This document shows positions 39,001 to 46,386 of a stretch of 60,000 bases of DNA, in pieces. Within the stretch, counting starts at the first letter, position 1. Each line of letters opens with the position of its first letter. The notes below the pieces were generated by a model that was not told the origin of the DNA, searched no databases, and saw nothing but the letters and a program-made list of their open reading frames with translations. The DNA comes from Nematostella vectensis (taxonomy: Eukaryota; Cnidaria; Anthozoa; Actiniaria; Edwardsiidae): contig NC_064035.1 in assembly GCF_932526225.1 (NCBI RefSeq), positions 15,612,469 to 15,672,468 of the forward strand, in the 5' to 3' direction. A program made the translations under genes and the position numbers.

Positions 39001-39210
39001 AACAACTGAAGGAACCCAGTGCTTGCCTTCTAAAAGCCATACTCTCGCTCCCTGTAAAATAATCATCAGAAATTCCATCACAGAACAGGCGGACCCCGGT
39101 CGCGGAGGGTAACAGCACTCTGCTAAAACACTCACTCTCAAACCATGAAATCTCTCATCTCAGTAAAACTCAAGAATACTAAGACTCACCACTTCGTGGA
39201 AGGACTCCAT
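4177..39210 (-). CDS. MYO10: Myosin-X (unconventional class X myosin), whole gene
   Basis: I placed 59 coding exons on the - strand from the ATG at 39208-39210 to the TAA at 4177-4179. Exon lengths total 5,535 nt, giving 1,844 residues, and every phase joins. Order of domains: motor, three IQ motifs, charged helix, PH1 split by PH2, PH3, MyTH4, FERM. Only class X myosins have this order. They walk on actin bundles to filopodial tips, bind PtdIns(3,4,5)P3 through the PH domains and carry cargo such as integrins through MyTH4-FERM. The protein is about 200 residues shorter than vertebrate MYO10 because the long PEST-rich linker before the PH domains is nearly absent. Oddities: a 14-nt microexon, one GC-AG intron, four splice sites copied into tandem arrays, a transposon at the exon 5 donor and a GPCR gene nested in intron 17. 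Exon positions are given in the five domain entries. Confidence 0.96.
4580..4680. repeat. Dispersed repeat copy (G/C-rich ends)
   Basis: Contains 'gggcactg...gtgcccccct' followed by 'aattataaggaaatgaccag' and 'taggggcgtggccatgccccc'. A second copy of the same sequence, more than 80% alike by eye, is at about 37279-37370. It lies in myosin-X intron 58. Confidence 0.75.
7393..9002. other. Myosin-X intron 50, no gene seen
   Basis: This 1.6-kb intron carries several short open frames on both strands, none recognisable and none needed for the myosin reading frame. It is AT-rich without clear repeats. Confidence 0.6.
9283..11812 (-). CDS. MYO10: Myosin-X exons 42-49: MyTH4 domain
   Basis: Exons: 11753-11812, 11436-11556, 11004-11107, 10646-10690, 10028-10102, 9887-9960, 9735-9815, 9283-9322 (residues about 1285-1484). 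Readable landmarks: [87 protein letters not shown] and EFPPSREEI. These match MyTH4 in order and spacing. In myosin-X MyTH4 packs against FERM to form one cargo module that binds beta-integrin tails, DCC/neogenin and microtubules. The usual tryptophan after the CQLIKQ helix (SWQIL in vertebrates) reads NMQVL here. Confidence 0.93.
11967..17698 (-). CDS. MYO10: Myosin-X exons 30-41: acidic linker and PH domains
   Basis: Exons: 17590-17698, 17185-17261, 15843-15901, 15222-15332, 14584-14679, 14362-14455, 14023-14078, 13868-13953, 13668-13770, 12618-12704, 12172-12209, 11967-12064 (residues about 947-1284). The linker [14 protein letters not shown] is strongly acidic. PH1 begins with [18 protein letters not shown] (exons 30-31) and is interrupted by a whole PH2 ([23 protein letters not shown], exons 32-35). 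PH1 then resumes with [15 protein letters not shown] (exons 36-37). This split arrangement is the myosin-X hallmark. PH3 follows ([34 protein letters not shown]). The basic PH2 loop residues KK and RRNWKRR fit phosphoinositide binding. Confidence 0.94.
12785..13605. repeat. 34-bp minisatellite in myosin-X intron 38, about 23 copies
   Basis: A unit containing 'attacacctggtccacaatt' followed by 'gaagctagtcc' is repeated head to tail about 23 times with scattered substitutions (gaag/ttag, gtcc/gttc). One unit near 13454-13477 is inverted, making a hairpin. The array ends about 60 bp before the exon 38 donor and about 80 bp from the exon 39 acceptor. Confidence 0.95.
14915..15221. repeat. Diverged tandem copies of the exon 33 tail and donor
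   Basis: Read on the - strand, the intron just after exon 33 contains about four decayed copies of the exon's 3' half ([18 protein letters not shown]). Examples are [14 protein letters not shown] near 14990-15040, DQEG followed by KAIGSIEIG in a shifted frame near 15118-15179, IGIWKAI near 15063-15105 and SIDIRNAY near 14920-14965. Each is followed by a donor-like or decayed donor sequence. They are 50-75% alike by eye, so older than the arrays at exons 8, 10 and 14. Confidence 0.7.
15902..17184. other. Myosin-X intron 31 with promoter-like motifs
   Basis: This 1.28-kb intron between PH1N and PH2 exons holds a 12-bp CRE palindrome GATGACGTCATC at 16159-16170, an ETS-type ACCGGAAG near 16457-16464 and an NRF1-like GCATGCGCAA near 16479-16488. 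Apart from AT-rich stretches, nothing else is recognisable. Confidence 0.4.
18030..20189 (-). CDS. MYO10: Myosin-X exons 23-29: IQ motifs and single alpha-helix
   Basis: Exons: 20028-20189, 19800-19859, 19351-19463, 19170-19230, 18609-18770, 18349-18386, 18030-18117 (residues about 719-946). Three successive light-chain sites can be read: [20 protein letters not shown], then [18 protein letters not shown], then [20 protein letters not shown]. After these come about 130 residues almost entirely of E, R, K, A, Q and L with i/i+4 charge pairing and few hydrophobic positions ([18 protein letters not shown] and similar). In myosin-X this segment is a stable single alpha helix that lengthens the lever arm, followed by a short antiparallel coiled coil. 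The final LDRQLK leads straight into the acidic linker of exon 30. Confidence 0.93.
18790..19165. repeat. GAT-rich simple sequence with a 66-bp tandem repeat
   Basis: Intron 26 is rich in gatgat/gataat. From about 19008 to 19155 a unit of about 66 bp ('aatgattgtgatgatgataa' then 'ctatttacttcagaaatgat') is present roughly two and a half times, ending within 15 bp of the exon 26 donor. Confidence 0.75.
20268..20510. repeat. Tandem duplication of about 135 bp in intron 22
   Basis: The sequence beginning 'acgcacgctaccgtggc' near 20283 recurs near 20412. The phrases 'gatactagaatcg(t/c)actatct', 'acaagcagtca(c/a)cagcca' and 'agaacaagacg' recur in the same order. A recent local duplication. Confidence 0.8.
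20666..39210 (-). CDS. MYO10: Myosin-X exons 1-22: motor domain
   Basis: Exons: 39190-39210, 38953-39051, 36339-36497, 35686-35873, 34515-34640, 33330-33454, 32801-32814, 32498-32582, 31404-31507, 30922-31051, 30337-30455, 29746-29892, 29277-29377, 28658-28724, 28369-28461, 27769-27837, 27363-27400, 22068-22112, 21790-21892, 21304-21384, 21026-21150, 20666-20780. They encode residues 1 to about 718. Visible motifs: start [16 protein letters not shown], the P-loop [11 protein letters not shown] in exon 5, switch [10 protein letters not shown] in exon 6, switch II/relay DIFGFENFE ending exon 12 (about residues 431-439), [10 protein letters not shown] in exon 13, [13 protein letters not shown] in exon 14, the actin-contact [10 protein letters not shown] in exon 20 and [18 protein letters not shown] in exon 21. 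All nucleotide-binding motifs are intact, so an active actin-dependent ATPase is expected. Confidence 0.95.
22153..22173. repeat. Homopolymer G tract of about 21 bp
   Basis: An uninterrupted run of G in myosin-X intron 17, close to the exon 18 acceptor. Length is likely variable and hard to sequence. Confidence 0.9.
22985..25767 (+). repeat. Tandem copies of the GPCR 5' flank
   Basis: Three units of about 770-945 bp begin with 'atttcgctttgttcctggca' at about 23062, 23828 and 24771. A fourth, partial unit at 25681 runs directly into the GPCR start codon. Each unit repeats the same A/T-rich body (for example 'gtttggccagatgcccgaaat'). Decayed versions of the GPCR start context occur at about 23138, 23928, 24085, 24867 and 25007. 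Most read ACG instead of ATG; the first keeps ATG but meets TAA after three codons. Similarity to the GPCR gene stops within codons 5-6. A frame of 60-73 codons on either strand recurs in the units but is not kept intact in all, so I do not call it a gene. Confidence 0.9.
25768..26928 (+). CDS. Intronless class A (rhodopsin-like) GPCR nested in myosin-X intron 17
   Basis: A complete 386-residue frame with seven hydrophobic segments. The N-terminus is short with an NGT glycosylation site (residues 6-8). TM1 has the GN motif (GTAGNAILL, about 36-44). TM2 has [12 protein letters not shown] without the usual Asp. Cys104 (DWSC) and Cys183 in the second extracellular loop can form the standard disulfide. 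At the end of TM3, Glu-Lys-Tyr (128-130) replaces DRY. TM4 has Trp153, TM5 Pro204, TM6 ALPYS instead of CWxP, and TM7 IPVFSF instead of NPxxY. The tail is long, basic and polar (about 75 residues). The changed DRY and NPxxY motifs put it among divergent cnidarian class A receptors; the ligand cannot be told. It is transcribed opposite to myosin-X and lies wholly inside one intron, as expected for a retroposed or locally duplicated receptor. Confidence 0.9.
   Translation: MSTLINGTEKSYVFMPVDMFSKSLFFAVFVVYFLVGTAGNAILLFAVRQVQVNQRGKPKRAMDRNLTTTFLYSLTLNNVLTAVSALVINGFQMYVDMFTSDWSCRALRFTTYTLSTIKIFNIVVISVEKYFSIFYPMKLSSSFLVKKLLAATWVGGVILGVSLTSIVKRVHEDLGPSTYTVTCQYDKDTKAVFFGTTTVAYFVPCILLLVLAIRITRFLNKRRRKVMNETHVFVDRAYMWRFKDARVFVNIILTVALPYSLFAVFAVLRVILKFEHDFYHSWIVRNVNAVFALSNCVFIPVFSFANNRQFRVVLMRLTFKRRNNQNVGQDGTETRQGVKRVGGQRERPRRGGTQPLPERIICLSASHRQPITDPQQDNQNGFDTAL
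27102..27107 (+). terminator. Polyadenylation signal, GPCR gene
   Basis: AATAAA 174 bp after the GPCR stop codon, followed by more A-rich sequence and further AATAAA copies, all still inside myosin-X intron 17. Confidence 0.55.
27845..28260. repeat. Tandem duplication in intron 15
   Basis: Two to three related segments carry, in the same order, 'gtaaaccactg(t/a)', 'agcatataac(c)atggaa', 'ggctgt(g/a)g', 'gcgctgaaa/gcactaaaa' and 'ggccg(g)atcaaggat'. They sit between myosin-X exons 15 and 16. The G-rich ends ('gaggggaggggagggg') are low complexity. Confidence 0.65.
28725..29276. repeat. 95-bp tandem array containing copies of the exon 14 acceptor
   Basis: Five copies with an exact 95-bp period (the phrase 'ccacgcaag' at 28796ish, 28891, 28986, 29081, 29176) occupy intron 13. 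Each repeats, on the - strand, the acceptor CCATAG and the first 16-17 nt of exon 14 (GGAAGGTCTTGCGTGG; the two distal copies have GGAAGGGC). The real exon starts at 28724. Use of a copied acceptor would reach a TGA two codons after the copied exon piece. Confidence 0.93.
30660..30956. repeat. 35-bp tandem array containing copies of the exon 10 donor
   Basis: About eight units, one of which is the real exon 10 end (donor at 30920-30921). Read on the - strand, each unit repeats the last 20 or so exon bases (encoding AQVADKN) followed by the donor AACG/GTATGT and 'agcgcatgcgc'. The array extends about 255 bp into intron 10. Two of the far units are shortened. Reading past the real donor meets TAG after two codons. 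A long + strand open frame here is an artefact of the repeat. Confidence 0.95.
31560..31945. repeat. 37-bp array of palindromic units in intron 8
   Basis: About ten units of 'cgacctacacgggtaggtcc' plus 'tcctttgcttcccttaa'. Each core is a near-perfect inverted repeat; at 31900-31917 it is the perfect palindrome GACCTACACGTGTAGGTC. The array begins about 50 bp upstream of the exon 9 acceptor. Confidence 0.93.
32005..32540. repeat. 31-bp array containing the exon 8 donor and two copies of the exon 8 tail
   Basis: About 14 units of 'acgagacctagcttacttgt' plus 'ctgccgtctga'. Read on the - strand each contains AGACAAGTAAGC, the end of exon 8 plus its donor (GT at 32496-32497). Two units, at about 32087-32138 and 32335-32387, also carry the preceding 45 or so exon bases (encoding [15 protein letters not shown]). 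Together with the neighbouring 37-bp array, nearly the whole 990-bp intron 8 is tandem repeat. Confidence 0.95.
33675..34508. mobile_element. Foldback/MITE DNA transposon with 8-bp target-site duplication at exon 5 donor
   Basis: An 834-bp element with long terminal inverted repeats beginning GGTAGTTTCTCGGTGTTACA and ending with the reverse complement. Inside, an approximately 100-bp phrase ('gacaaatcgacaaac', 'ataaccaccgca', 'cactgacaaattttgtcgac') is repeated in inverted and then several times in direct orientation. It is flanked on both sides by the identical 8 bp AATTACCT (33667-33674 and 34509-34516). No transposase frame is present, so it is non-autonomous. An 8-bp duplication fits hAT- or P-type elements. 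It lies in myosin-X intron 5. Confidence 0.88.
35311..35472. mobile_element. Short MITE-like dispersed repeat in intron 4
   Basis: Begins 'cagtggtgtagccagggggt' and ends 'aatcctggctaacgccgctg', an imperfect terminal inverted repeat (TGGTGTAGCCAGG against CCTGGCTAACGCCGC). The interior is rich in runs of G and C ('gggggggcccgggccccccc'). No coding capacity. Confidence 0.65.
36498..38952. other. Myosin-X intron 2 with dispersed repeats
   Basis: This 2.46-kb intron has a GC donor. It holds a second copy of the 4.58-kb dispersed repeat (about 37279-37370) and a GGGGCGTT-rich degenerate repeat (about 37560-37900, phrases 'ggggcgttcaatagatagg', 'ggggcgttcatt', 'gggggcgttttttagatagg'). The rest is AT-rich with no gene visible. 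Confidence 0.65.
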
Positions 39211-40315
39211 GTTGAACCCCGCAAGAGATGGAGGCCTTATGTGGGTTGAGCTTTTGCCGTATTTCACAGTTTTGTTGGTTTCATGCGTGCGGAAGAACGA
39301 TGGGGACGATTTTGGGGTACACAGCAGACCTGTGTATGCGCGGGCTCATATTATTTTGGAAAAAGCAAGCAAGAAGGGTGGAGAGACACGGGTGATGTTA
39401 AAGGAGCGGAGGAAATGGGAGGGGGGTGAAGGCTGTTAATGGGGGAGTGGTTTTATCTTAGTGGTTGGATTTGGGCCTTTTGAAGGGATTCCGTTTGTTT
39501 TAATGTGGCAATTGGCAATATAGTGGGCAAAGATCGTTTGGTAGTTCTGTCTGAGAAAGCTACGACATCAGGCAACTGCTCCCAAGTGCTTAAAAATGTT
39601 TTGAGTGACGTATAAAATGACACCGAATGGTATTTGCCAGTTTATCGGTCAAGATCAGTTTGGACGGTTCCATAGCACGCTTAAAACACTATCGTGTATC
39701 GTATCGATGTTTGATTTGAATTTCAGTTTTACTGCTAAAACATAAGCATAGAAATGCCCTATACACCTTGGCCGCTTATAAAAGTACATTTTTGTATAAA
39801 CTTTCAGTTCCCGTGTACCATAATGATTCAAATAAGCGCCCAGGCCTCCTTATTTAATTTTTGTCGCCTTTTTGCAAGTATTTCGTCTAGACGTAAAATA
39901 CCCTTTCTCTACAAGTAGCATATTCTATTTATCCGGGCACATTATCATTGTTGTGAGGTTGAAGTGGGTATCCCCCCTGTAACGTGGATGTCACGCGCGC
40001 ATTGTAGGGGAATTAATCTGCACTTTCTGACCTTAGTTAAGCAGCAGCGTTCACTTTGTAACTCTGTCTGTCCCTTCGTATTTATGTTATTTAGTTCAAA
40101 AAGACACATTCTTAACTCTCTAAGCCTGTAATTTAATTATCCGGAGTCACAAGGTATAGATATTATTGCGAAAGAACTCAGTCGTACGTCTCACTTTCTC
40201 AGAAAATTACATCATGCACTTGTAAGCTAAATTCTGAGGAGGGGAATAACCGCTTAGATAATAATGCAATCTGATTGGCTATACAAAAGTCACGCGCCCA
40301 TCACGCCTCTAAGGT
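39211..40315. other. Intergenic region between divergent myosin-X and EGF-Hint genes
   Basis: About 1.1 kb with no open frame of note. It must contain the 5' leader and promoter of myosin-X on the - strand, but I see no TATA box or initiator there. A further leader exon for myosin-X cannot be excluded. Confidence 0.5.
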
Positions 40316-40323
40316 TATAAAAG
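40271..40323 (+). promoter_or_regulatory. Core promoter of the EGF-Hint gene (CCAAT and TATA boxes)
   Basis: TATAAAAG at 40316-40323, with an inverted CCAAT box (CTGATTGGCT, 40271-40280) about 40 bp upstream. Transcription would start near 40345. A leader exon of about 50 nt would end at 40396 (TATAAG/GTAATT), and the next exon would open at 40538 after TTCTTCTAG, 23 nt before the ATG. Confidence 0.6.
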
Positions 40324-40560
40324 CTTGTGAAACAGCGTTTAATGAAGAACTGGCAAACCACGACATTGCTGACAAAGCTGTCTGGATTCTTATAAGGTAA
40401 TTTGTTGTCTTTATTTAATATCATCGTGATCATACAATATTTTTAGTGCATTTTTAGTGAATCAAGTTGAAATATCAATATTTTCAGAATAGTTTTACAT
40501 GGTGTTTTATTCTAAAACATAGTCATTTTTCTTCTAGAGAAAAGCCTATCTGCACCAAGA

Positions 40561-43500
40561 ATGCTTAAGCCGATTTTGATCTGCTTGGCGTTTGCTGCGT
40601 TTGCCATACGAGGCGTCTTGTCTTTGTGCGACCCCTACACACAGTGCTTTGGTCACGGCGACTACAATGCAGCTACCCAAACCTGCAAGTGCTACACGGC
40701 AGCGGTGATAAACGTCCACTGGGGCCCCTATACAGGTACGCACGAGCAAAAACTGAGTCATTCAAAAGTAGTTTGAACATATATTATATCGTTTATGAGC
40801 AAGGTTTATCAGTCTGCTTGCTATAGTCATCTTACTAAACAATTATCTATAGTTTCCTCCAATCTCGTTACGATCACAGTATTTATCATATTTATTTTTG
40901 TCCGTGTTTTGTCTTTTTCATGTCTATTTTTTTCTTTTTTCAATGTAAGTCAATTGTCTGTTTTTGTATATATATGTGCCGGCTTCCATTCCTGTATTCT
41001 GCCACCTAGATAGATTAGCTTCTTAGTTATTTCTAGGTGGCAGTATACCTATTGGTTTAATCCTTATAAATCTGTACGACAGCAAGGTGCTTATGGGTAT
41101 TGATTTTTTGTAAAAATAAAGGTGGTTAATTAACTCAAGCGATGTCTGAACCATATATTAATTACATTTAAATTTATTTTATATAATAGTTTTCTGATTT
41201 TGGAGCAGATATTATGGGATCCAGGGGTCCTTTCGGTCGTAGAACTGCCATTGTCAATTGCAATTTTTACTCCAAAAAAGCAACTCGTTGCTAACGAATA
41301 AGGCAAACATTTTTGTGAGTTTGCTGCTCAAAAACGTCACGACAAGTCTGATTGGTTTGGTATTTTCGTTGCCGACCCTTGATATCGAGATGTCGGCTCT
41401 CTGCTGATTCCTGATGGTTGATGCATTTTGTTTTCGCCTACTTGTGTAATTTCCATATATATTTCCCTCGCTGCTTATCCGTAACGCTAACTTATTGTTT
41501 TATCTGTGTTTTCAGGGGAATGTTGTGAGAGTATCGGATGCACAAATCCGAACTCGACATGCAAGCATGGTGCATGCGCAATAGACGGCACCTCCTGCGA
41601 ACGATGCCAGACCGGGTGGACTGGGGCTAACTGTGATAACGTCACGGCGTGCTTCCCATGGCTCGCTTGTGCGCATGGCCGCTGCACCAAGTCGAGGTTT
41701 CGGTGCGAATGTGATCCCGGTTGGCATGGTGATCTGTGTGACCGCGCCATGTGCAATGTACCGTGCCATTTCGGTGCGTGCCCGCATGACCCAAACAAGT
41801 GCGAATGTTACAGTAACTACTACAGCCCGGAAACCGGTTGTGACAGGTGGGCTTTTTCAGGGTTTGCGATCAGGAGCTAAGTCTGCGTTAAAAAGGAAAG
41901 GGATAAATAAGGGATTGTTATTTTCATCTTTATCCTAGGAGAGCTATAGGGGCCCGTAGTATTGCGATATTCTTACTCTGTCTCGACATTTTGTCAATTT
42001 GCGCTAAAAAGTGGTGGCATGACTTTCCACAGGGCCTACTGCGCTCCCGATTGGAAATGCCTGAATAACGGGTTTTGCGTGGACAGCCGTCACTGCAAAT
42101 GCCCCGACCACTACACAGGTAACTTACTGCGTACCACTGAACACTCACACAGGCAACTCAATAAGTACATAGTTAAACCATTAGTTTCATCCCTGAATAA
42201 GTATAAGACATTTTCTGGCTGAACTATAAAATAGTTAAGGAGAGAGCATCTCGTTTATTTACAGCTATGAGCGATATAATGCAATAATGAGAAACAATAT
42301 GCTACATGAATTGAGTTTATCCTCATGATATTATTGATATATGATTACATTGTTATTTGAACATTCTATCTGGATAATTCTATACAAGTTGAGTATGCCT
42401 GAGTTTTCTTCTACTTCTTTCTTCCTTGAGTAAGAACAAACTCCCCCTTTTTTTGAGAATGCTTCGAGTCTCTTGCATAACCTACTTTTTCTACAGTAAC
42501 ATACTTTACCTTGTATTCGCATCTGGGATAACATGCAAACATGGCATCATATAAATACTTGCACTTAACGTAACGCAACCACCACTAACCACCACACAAG
42601 AAACTGATAACTACACAGGCATCCCAACCACTAAAAAGGAAATCCGGGCAACACAGATAGCTTTCCTTTACAGATAAACAACCTCTACAATGATATATTT
42701 AAACCTTACCACTAAAATTGTAATCCACTCACCACAATGACCATAATAACACAGGCAACCCAACCATTAGACAGGTAGCGTTACCACTACTACAAAGGAA
42801 ACCCATCCATTTTACTTTCCCTCCCTTCTGGAAATTCCTGGGCGTCTGAACCCCCCACCCCCCCGGAATTTTCAATCCCTTCAATGGGGGTGGGGGATAT
42901 GGATATTTTCTGGAACTACACATTCTTCTATAAGATTGCACTAAGACAAACACCCATTCTATCATTCATCCAGGACCCCACTGTGAGTTCATCTCCAACT
43001 GCAGCGTTCCCTGCAGTCACGGACGCTGCACCACAGCACCAGACAAGTGCGAGTGCGAGAAATATTGGTCTGGTGCCGACTGTGGTACGTACATAGGGAC
43101 CTGCAACAACTGTTCCTCGGTGGGTGGCACGTGCTCGGCAGGCCCAGACACGTGCGCATGCAGGCCGGGTTATACAGGCCCCACGTGCGCGGTACAGAAA
43201 TGTGACGGGTGTGGCCATGGGTCGTGCCAAATCAGCGCCGGGAAAAAGTCGTGTACATGCGATTATGGCTGGCTCAACAACGTGAGTATTGTGCATCCTT
43301 GAAAGCTTGATAAAGAGTTATTTAGAAATGGTAGGAAAACAATTAGTGCAGAAAAAATCTTGGATTGTCATGTCGACAAATATAAAAAAAATACGTCGAA
43401 GTTTCTTTATCCAATTCCGGCAAATCTTCTTGTTACTTGATTCGCGTATTGAAAATGTTTTAACTAACCTCTGTAAGACTTGTTACTTTGGAGGACATCC

Positions 43501-46074
43501 CTGTTAATAAGTACATTTGTAAGGGTTCCTACGGCGTGTGCAGGGGCGGGCCGAGCGGGCCAAAGCCCTACCTATTTTCAGACAGTTGGCATACAAATAA
43601 CAAGAAATATAAGGACATCTAACGAAGAACAATGGATCCGCCCCCCTTTCTTGCTCCCCCCCCCCCCCCCCCTCTTCCCCCCACCACCACCCCCTTTGGA
43701 ATTTCTGGTTCCGCCCCTGGTGTGTACTGGAGACTTATCCTAACGGCGACCTTACTTACGGGCATCCACCATATCACAACCTTTAGGTTGGCGACGCCAG
43801 CTTCACTCCCGGTCGGGGCCCATGCACTAAGATCTGGAAATGCACTGAGCCATGCGTGTACGGAACTTGCCCTAGCGACCCTTTTAAGTGCGAGTGCCGT
43901 GCGCCTTACACCGGTACACAGTGCGACACCATCAAGTGTCCGGAATGCTGTCCGCCGGAGACATGTGACTGCTCGTCAGGACATCAGAGCTGCCGCCCTG
44001 ACTGGCACCACGACTGCTGCCTTGTCAAGTCTTGTTTCCATGGCAACACCCTTGTACATACCGCACGGTAGGATTCTATCGAGCTTTTGAAAGAGATACA
44101 CCTATTTCAAATAACGTTGCACTCCGAGAATCTGTGTATCGTAACTCGCAGTGCTTCATGTTTATCAAATAAGCGTGAATAAAATGCAAGTACAGGTTTC
44201 AAAAGCTGTAGAATTATTGTTTATGTTCTTATGGACATTCACATGGCTTTCAGATACAAGATTCAGCCATTCATACGCTACCCATGAACCACCGCGGGTT
44301 ACGCCACATGGATTCTTGAGTGCAACCTTTTATGAAATAGGTGTATATACATGATTGCTTCTGGAACAAGGTTTTTTTGTGCTTAAATCCTTTCCATACT
44401 TTGTATTTCATTTCGCTTTTTAGTAGTATTTAATTCCTTTTTACTAGGTTCCAGTAACTCATAAAACTCATATTGATAATGCACTGGACACTAAATACAG
44501 ACGGCCAAAAATAGACCCTAGCAAACCATATCAGAAAGGGGGGAGGAAGATCTATTTTGATATGACAGCCTCACAGGAACGCCGCTCTAAATTCTGGATC
44601 AAGAAAGGTCGCATTGTTGTATTATCTTTTTAAACAAGTTTTAATAGTTTTGGTTAACAATAGAAATGCTTATAGCCACAGGAGCCCTAATATTACACGT
44701 TACTGTTATTTTACCAGGGGCCTGGTACCCATTCGCGAGGTGCGAGTAGGCGATCTCGTCGTCACTCGACACGAAGGAGACTCACCGGAAGTGACGCACC
44801 TCCGACGGGTTGATCAGGTGCGGAAGAAGCTTGTTCAACCCAAGGATTTGGTGGTCCTGCGAGTCAATGACGAAGATATATGGGTGACGTATAATCACCC
44901 GTTGTATGTGCAAGCGACAAAGTCCTGGGTAGCGGCGGTCAACATCACAACGGCAGACGCCTTACAGGCTGTGAAGGGTAGGTCATCCGTGTATATACTG
45001 TAATCTTTCTATCAAATACGCTTTCAAAGACAGTGTTTGCAAGAGGACTCAAAATAGTGCTCGTAATTAGAGTGTCTATTGGCAGAGGGTTGATTATATC
45101 TTACCCAGACGAAGACCATGCCACTCGAGAACTTTGTCATAGTTTGAACATATTTTACGTTGTTCAAAACTGTCAAAATGTCCCACGGGAGTATCGCCCG
45201 GACCTCACTGTATACAAATTATTGTGATAAATAATTGATGTGATATATGAACTTACACACCAGTTTTAAGCGCTAAGACTTAGCGACTGTTACACAGGGG
45301 GCAGCGCACGGCTCCAGAGCAAACAACAAGCCAATGAGCTACTGGCCGCTTCCAGCGACAGTGAGGGAATTCCTGTGTACGACCTGGCCGTTAGGGAGTA
45401 TGACCGATACGCTGTAGGAAGAGGGGGAATCATGGCCTCAAGCTGTGACTCGCCCGTTACACTACAGACGAGGGATAAACAGATCTGGGGGGCAATGGCA
45501 CGGCCGCAGTTCAGCTTTGAGCGAGGAATGACAGCTTCCGCTGAAGAAAGAAAGGAAAAGGAGGTACGGGGATGGGCAGGCTGTTGTGTGATTGGGATGG
45601 AGATGGATAGACAAAGGAAGTTGGAGGGTGGGGCAGCTTGTAGAATGATGGATATGCATAAGGGTGTGGGAGGGATGAGGCTATTAATAGGTCGAGTAGG
45701 TGTGAGGATAAAATACAGAGGCATTAACACAAAGAATAATGGCGGAAAGTAAGGAAGAGGGCAGAGGCGCAAAATCCGAAAATTGGATAAGATAAGCGAG
45801 AAAGAGACAGGAAAAAAGCCCCTTGGTGAGAATATTTCCTAAACACCTCTAATGCAAGTTTTGATTCCAGGCGGGAGGCAGTGCGAAAGACCCAGAAACC
45901 TCTGGGTCTGCTGGCCTTATTGCTGGGTGTGTTGTCGCAGGAGCTTGTCTCGTGGCGATACTAGCACTCGCGCTGAACAAGTACAGAAAGAGGCAGCCGT
46001 ACAAAGGTCTGGATGGGGACTACCTTGTGGCTGAGTCGCCAAGGCGTTACGCAGGAGTCGGTGGTCGAATGTAG
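40561..46074 (+). CDS. EGF-repeat / Hint-domain / transmembrane protein
   Basis: Eight coding exons: 40561-40735, 41516-41846, 42033-42118, 42974-43281, 43787-44067, 44718-44977, 45298-45563, 45871-46074. All phases join to 636 residues. Residues 1-20 are a signal peptide (LICLAFAAFAIRGVLS). About nine EGF-like modules follow (for example CKHGACAIDGTSCERCQTGW, CSHGRCTTAPDKCEC, CRPGYTGPTCA). A Hint domain spans about 383-530: Cys383 opens it (CFHGNTLV), VRVGDLVV follows, TxxH is at 451-454 (TYNHPLYV), and the last strand is VYDLAVREYDRYAVGRGGIM. A spacer leads to a membrane helix at about 584-604 and a 32-residue basic cytoplasmic tail with YKGL. Hint domains cleave the bond before their first Cys through a thioester. 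The fold predicts release of the EGF ectodomain, leaving Hint on the membrane. The C-terminal His-Asn pair used in protein splicing is replaced by Ser-Ser. Confidence 0.88.
43537..43725. repeat. GC-rich dispersed repeat in intron 4 of the EGF-Hint gene
   Basis: Begins 'caggggcggg' and ends 'ccgcccctgg', an imperfect inverted pair, with a poly-C run and C/T-rich interior. It looks like a small interspersed element. Confidence 0.55.
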
Positions 46075-46148
46075 ATCAAATAAGTCGCCTTTGTGACTTG
46101 AAGACAAGGCTTCTATAGCTGAGTGTGCCCCAGTGCATCGTCGGCACG

Positions 46149-46170
46149 CCCCCCCCCCCCCCCCCCCCCC
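46149..46170. repeat. Homopolymer C tract
   Basis: A run of about 22 C in the 3' UTR of the EGF-Hint gene, followed by a short CA-rich stretch. Confidence 0.85.
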
Positions 46171-46295
46171 CACACTCACACACAGCCTTTATGTAACCAC
46201 TATCCCCCCCACCCCGATAAGACCTTTTTTCCAGCGGTATTGATCACGCGTTATTTTAGTATTATTTAAGATTGCATAGATAGTAAGCTATGTAA

Positions 46296-46301
46296 AATAA
46301 A
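46296..46301 (+). terminator. Polyadenylation signal, EGF-Hint gene
   Basis: AATAAA 222 bp after the stop codon, about 85 bp from the convergent WDHD1 stop codon. Confidence 0.6.
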
Positions 46302-46386
46302 ACAGCTATTAAAATATACAAACTTAATCTTTTCGGGAGTTGTTTTTCAACGTTTACAATTGTAACGCCACTTTTCAGACAAGATA

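Noticed and set aside
45375-45752. Plus and minus open frames of 125-160 codons around EGF-Hint exon 7
   Set aside because: The real coding frame there is exon 45298-45563; the others run on into the G/A-rich intron without any motif.
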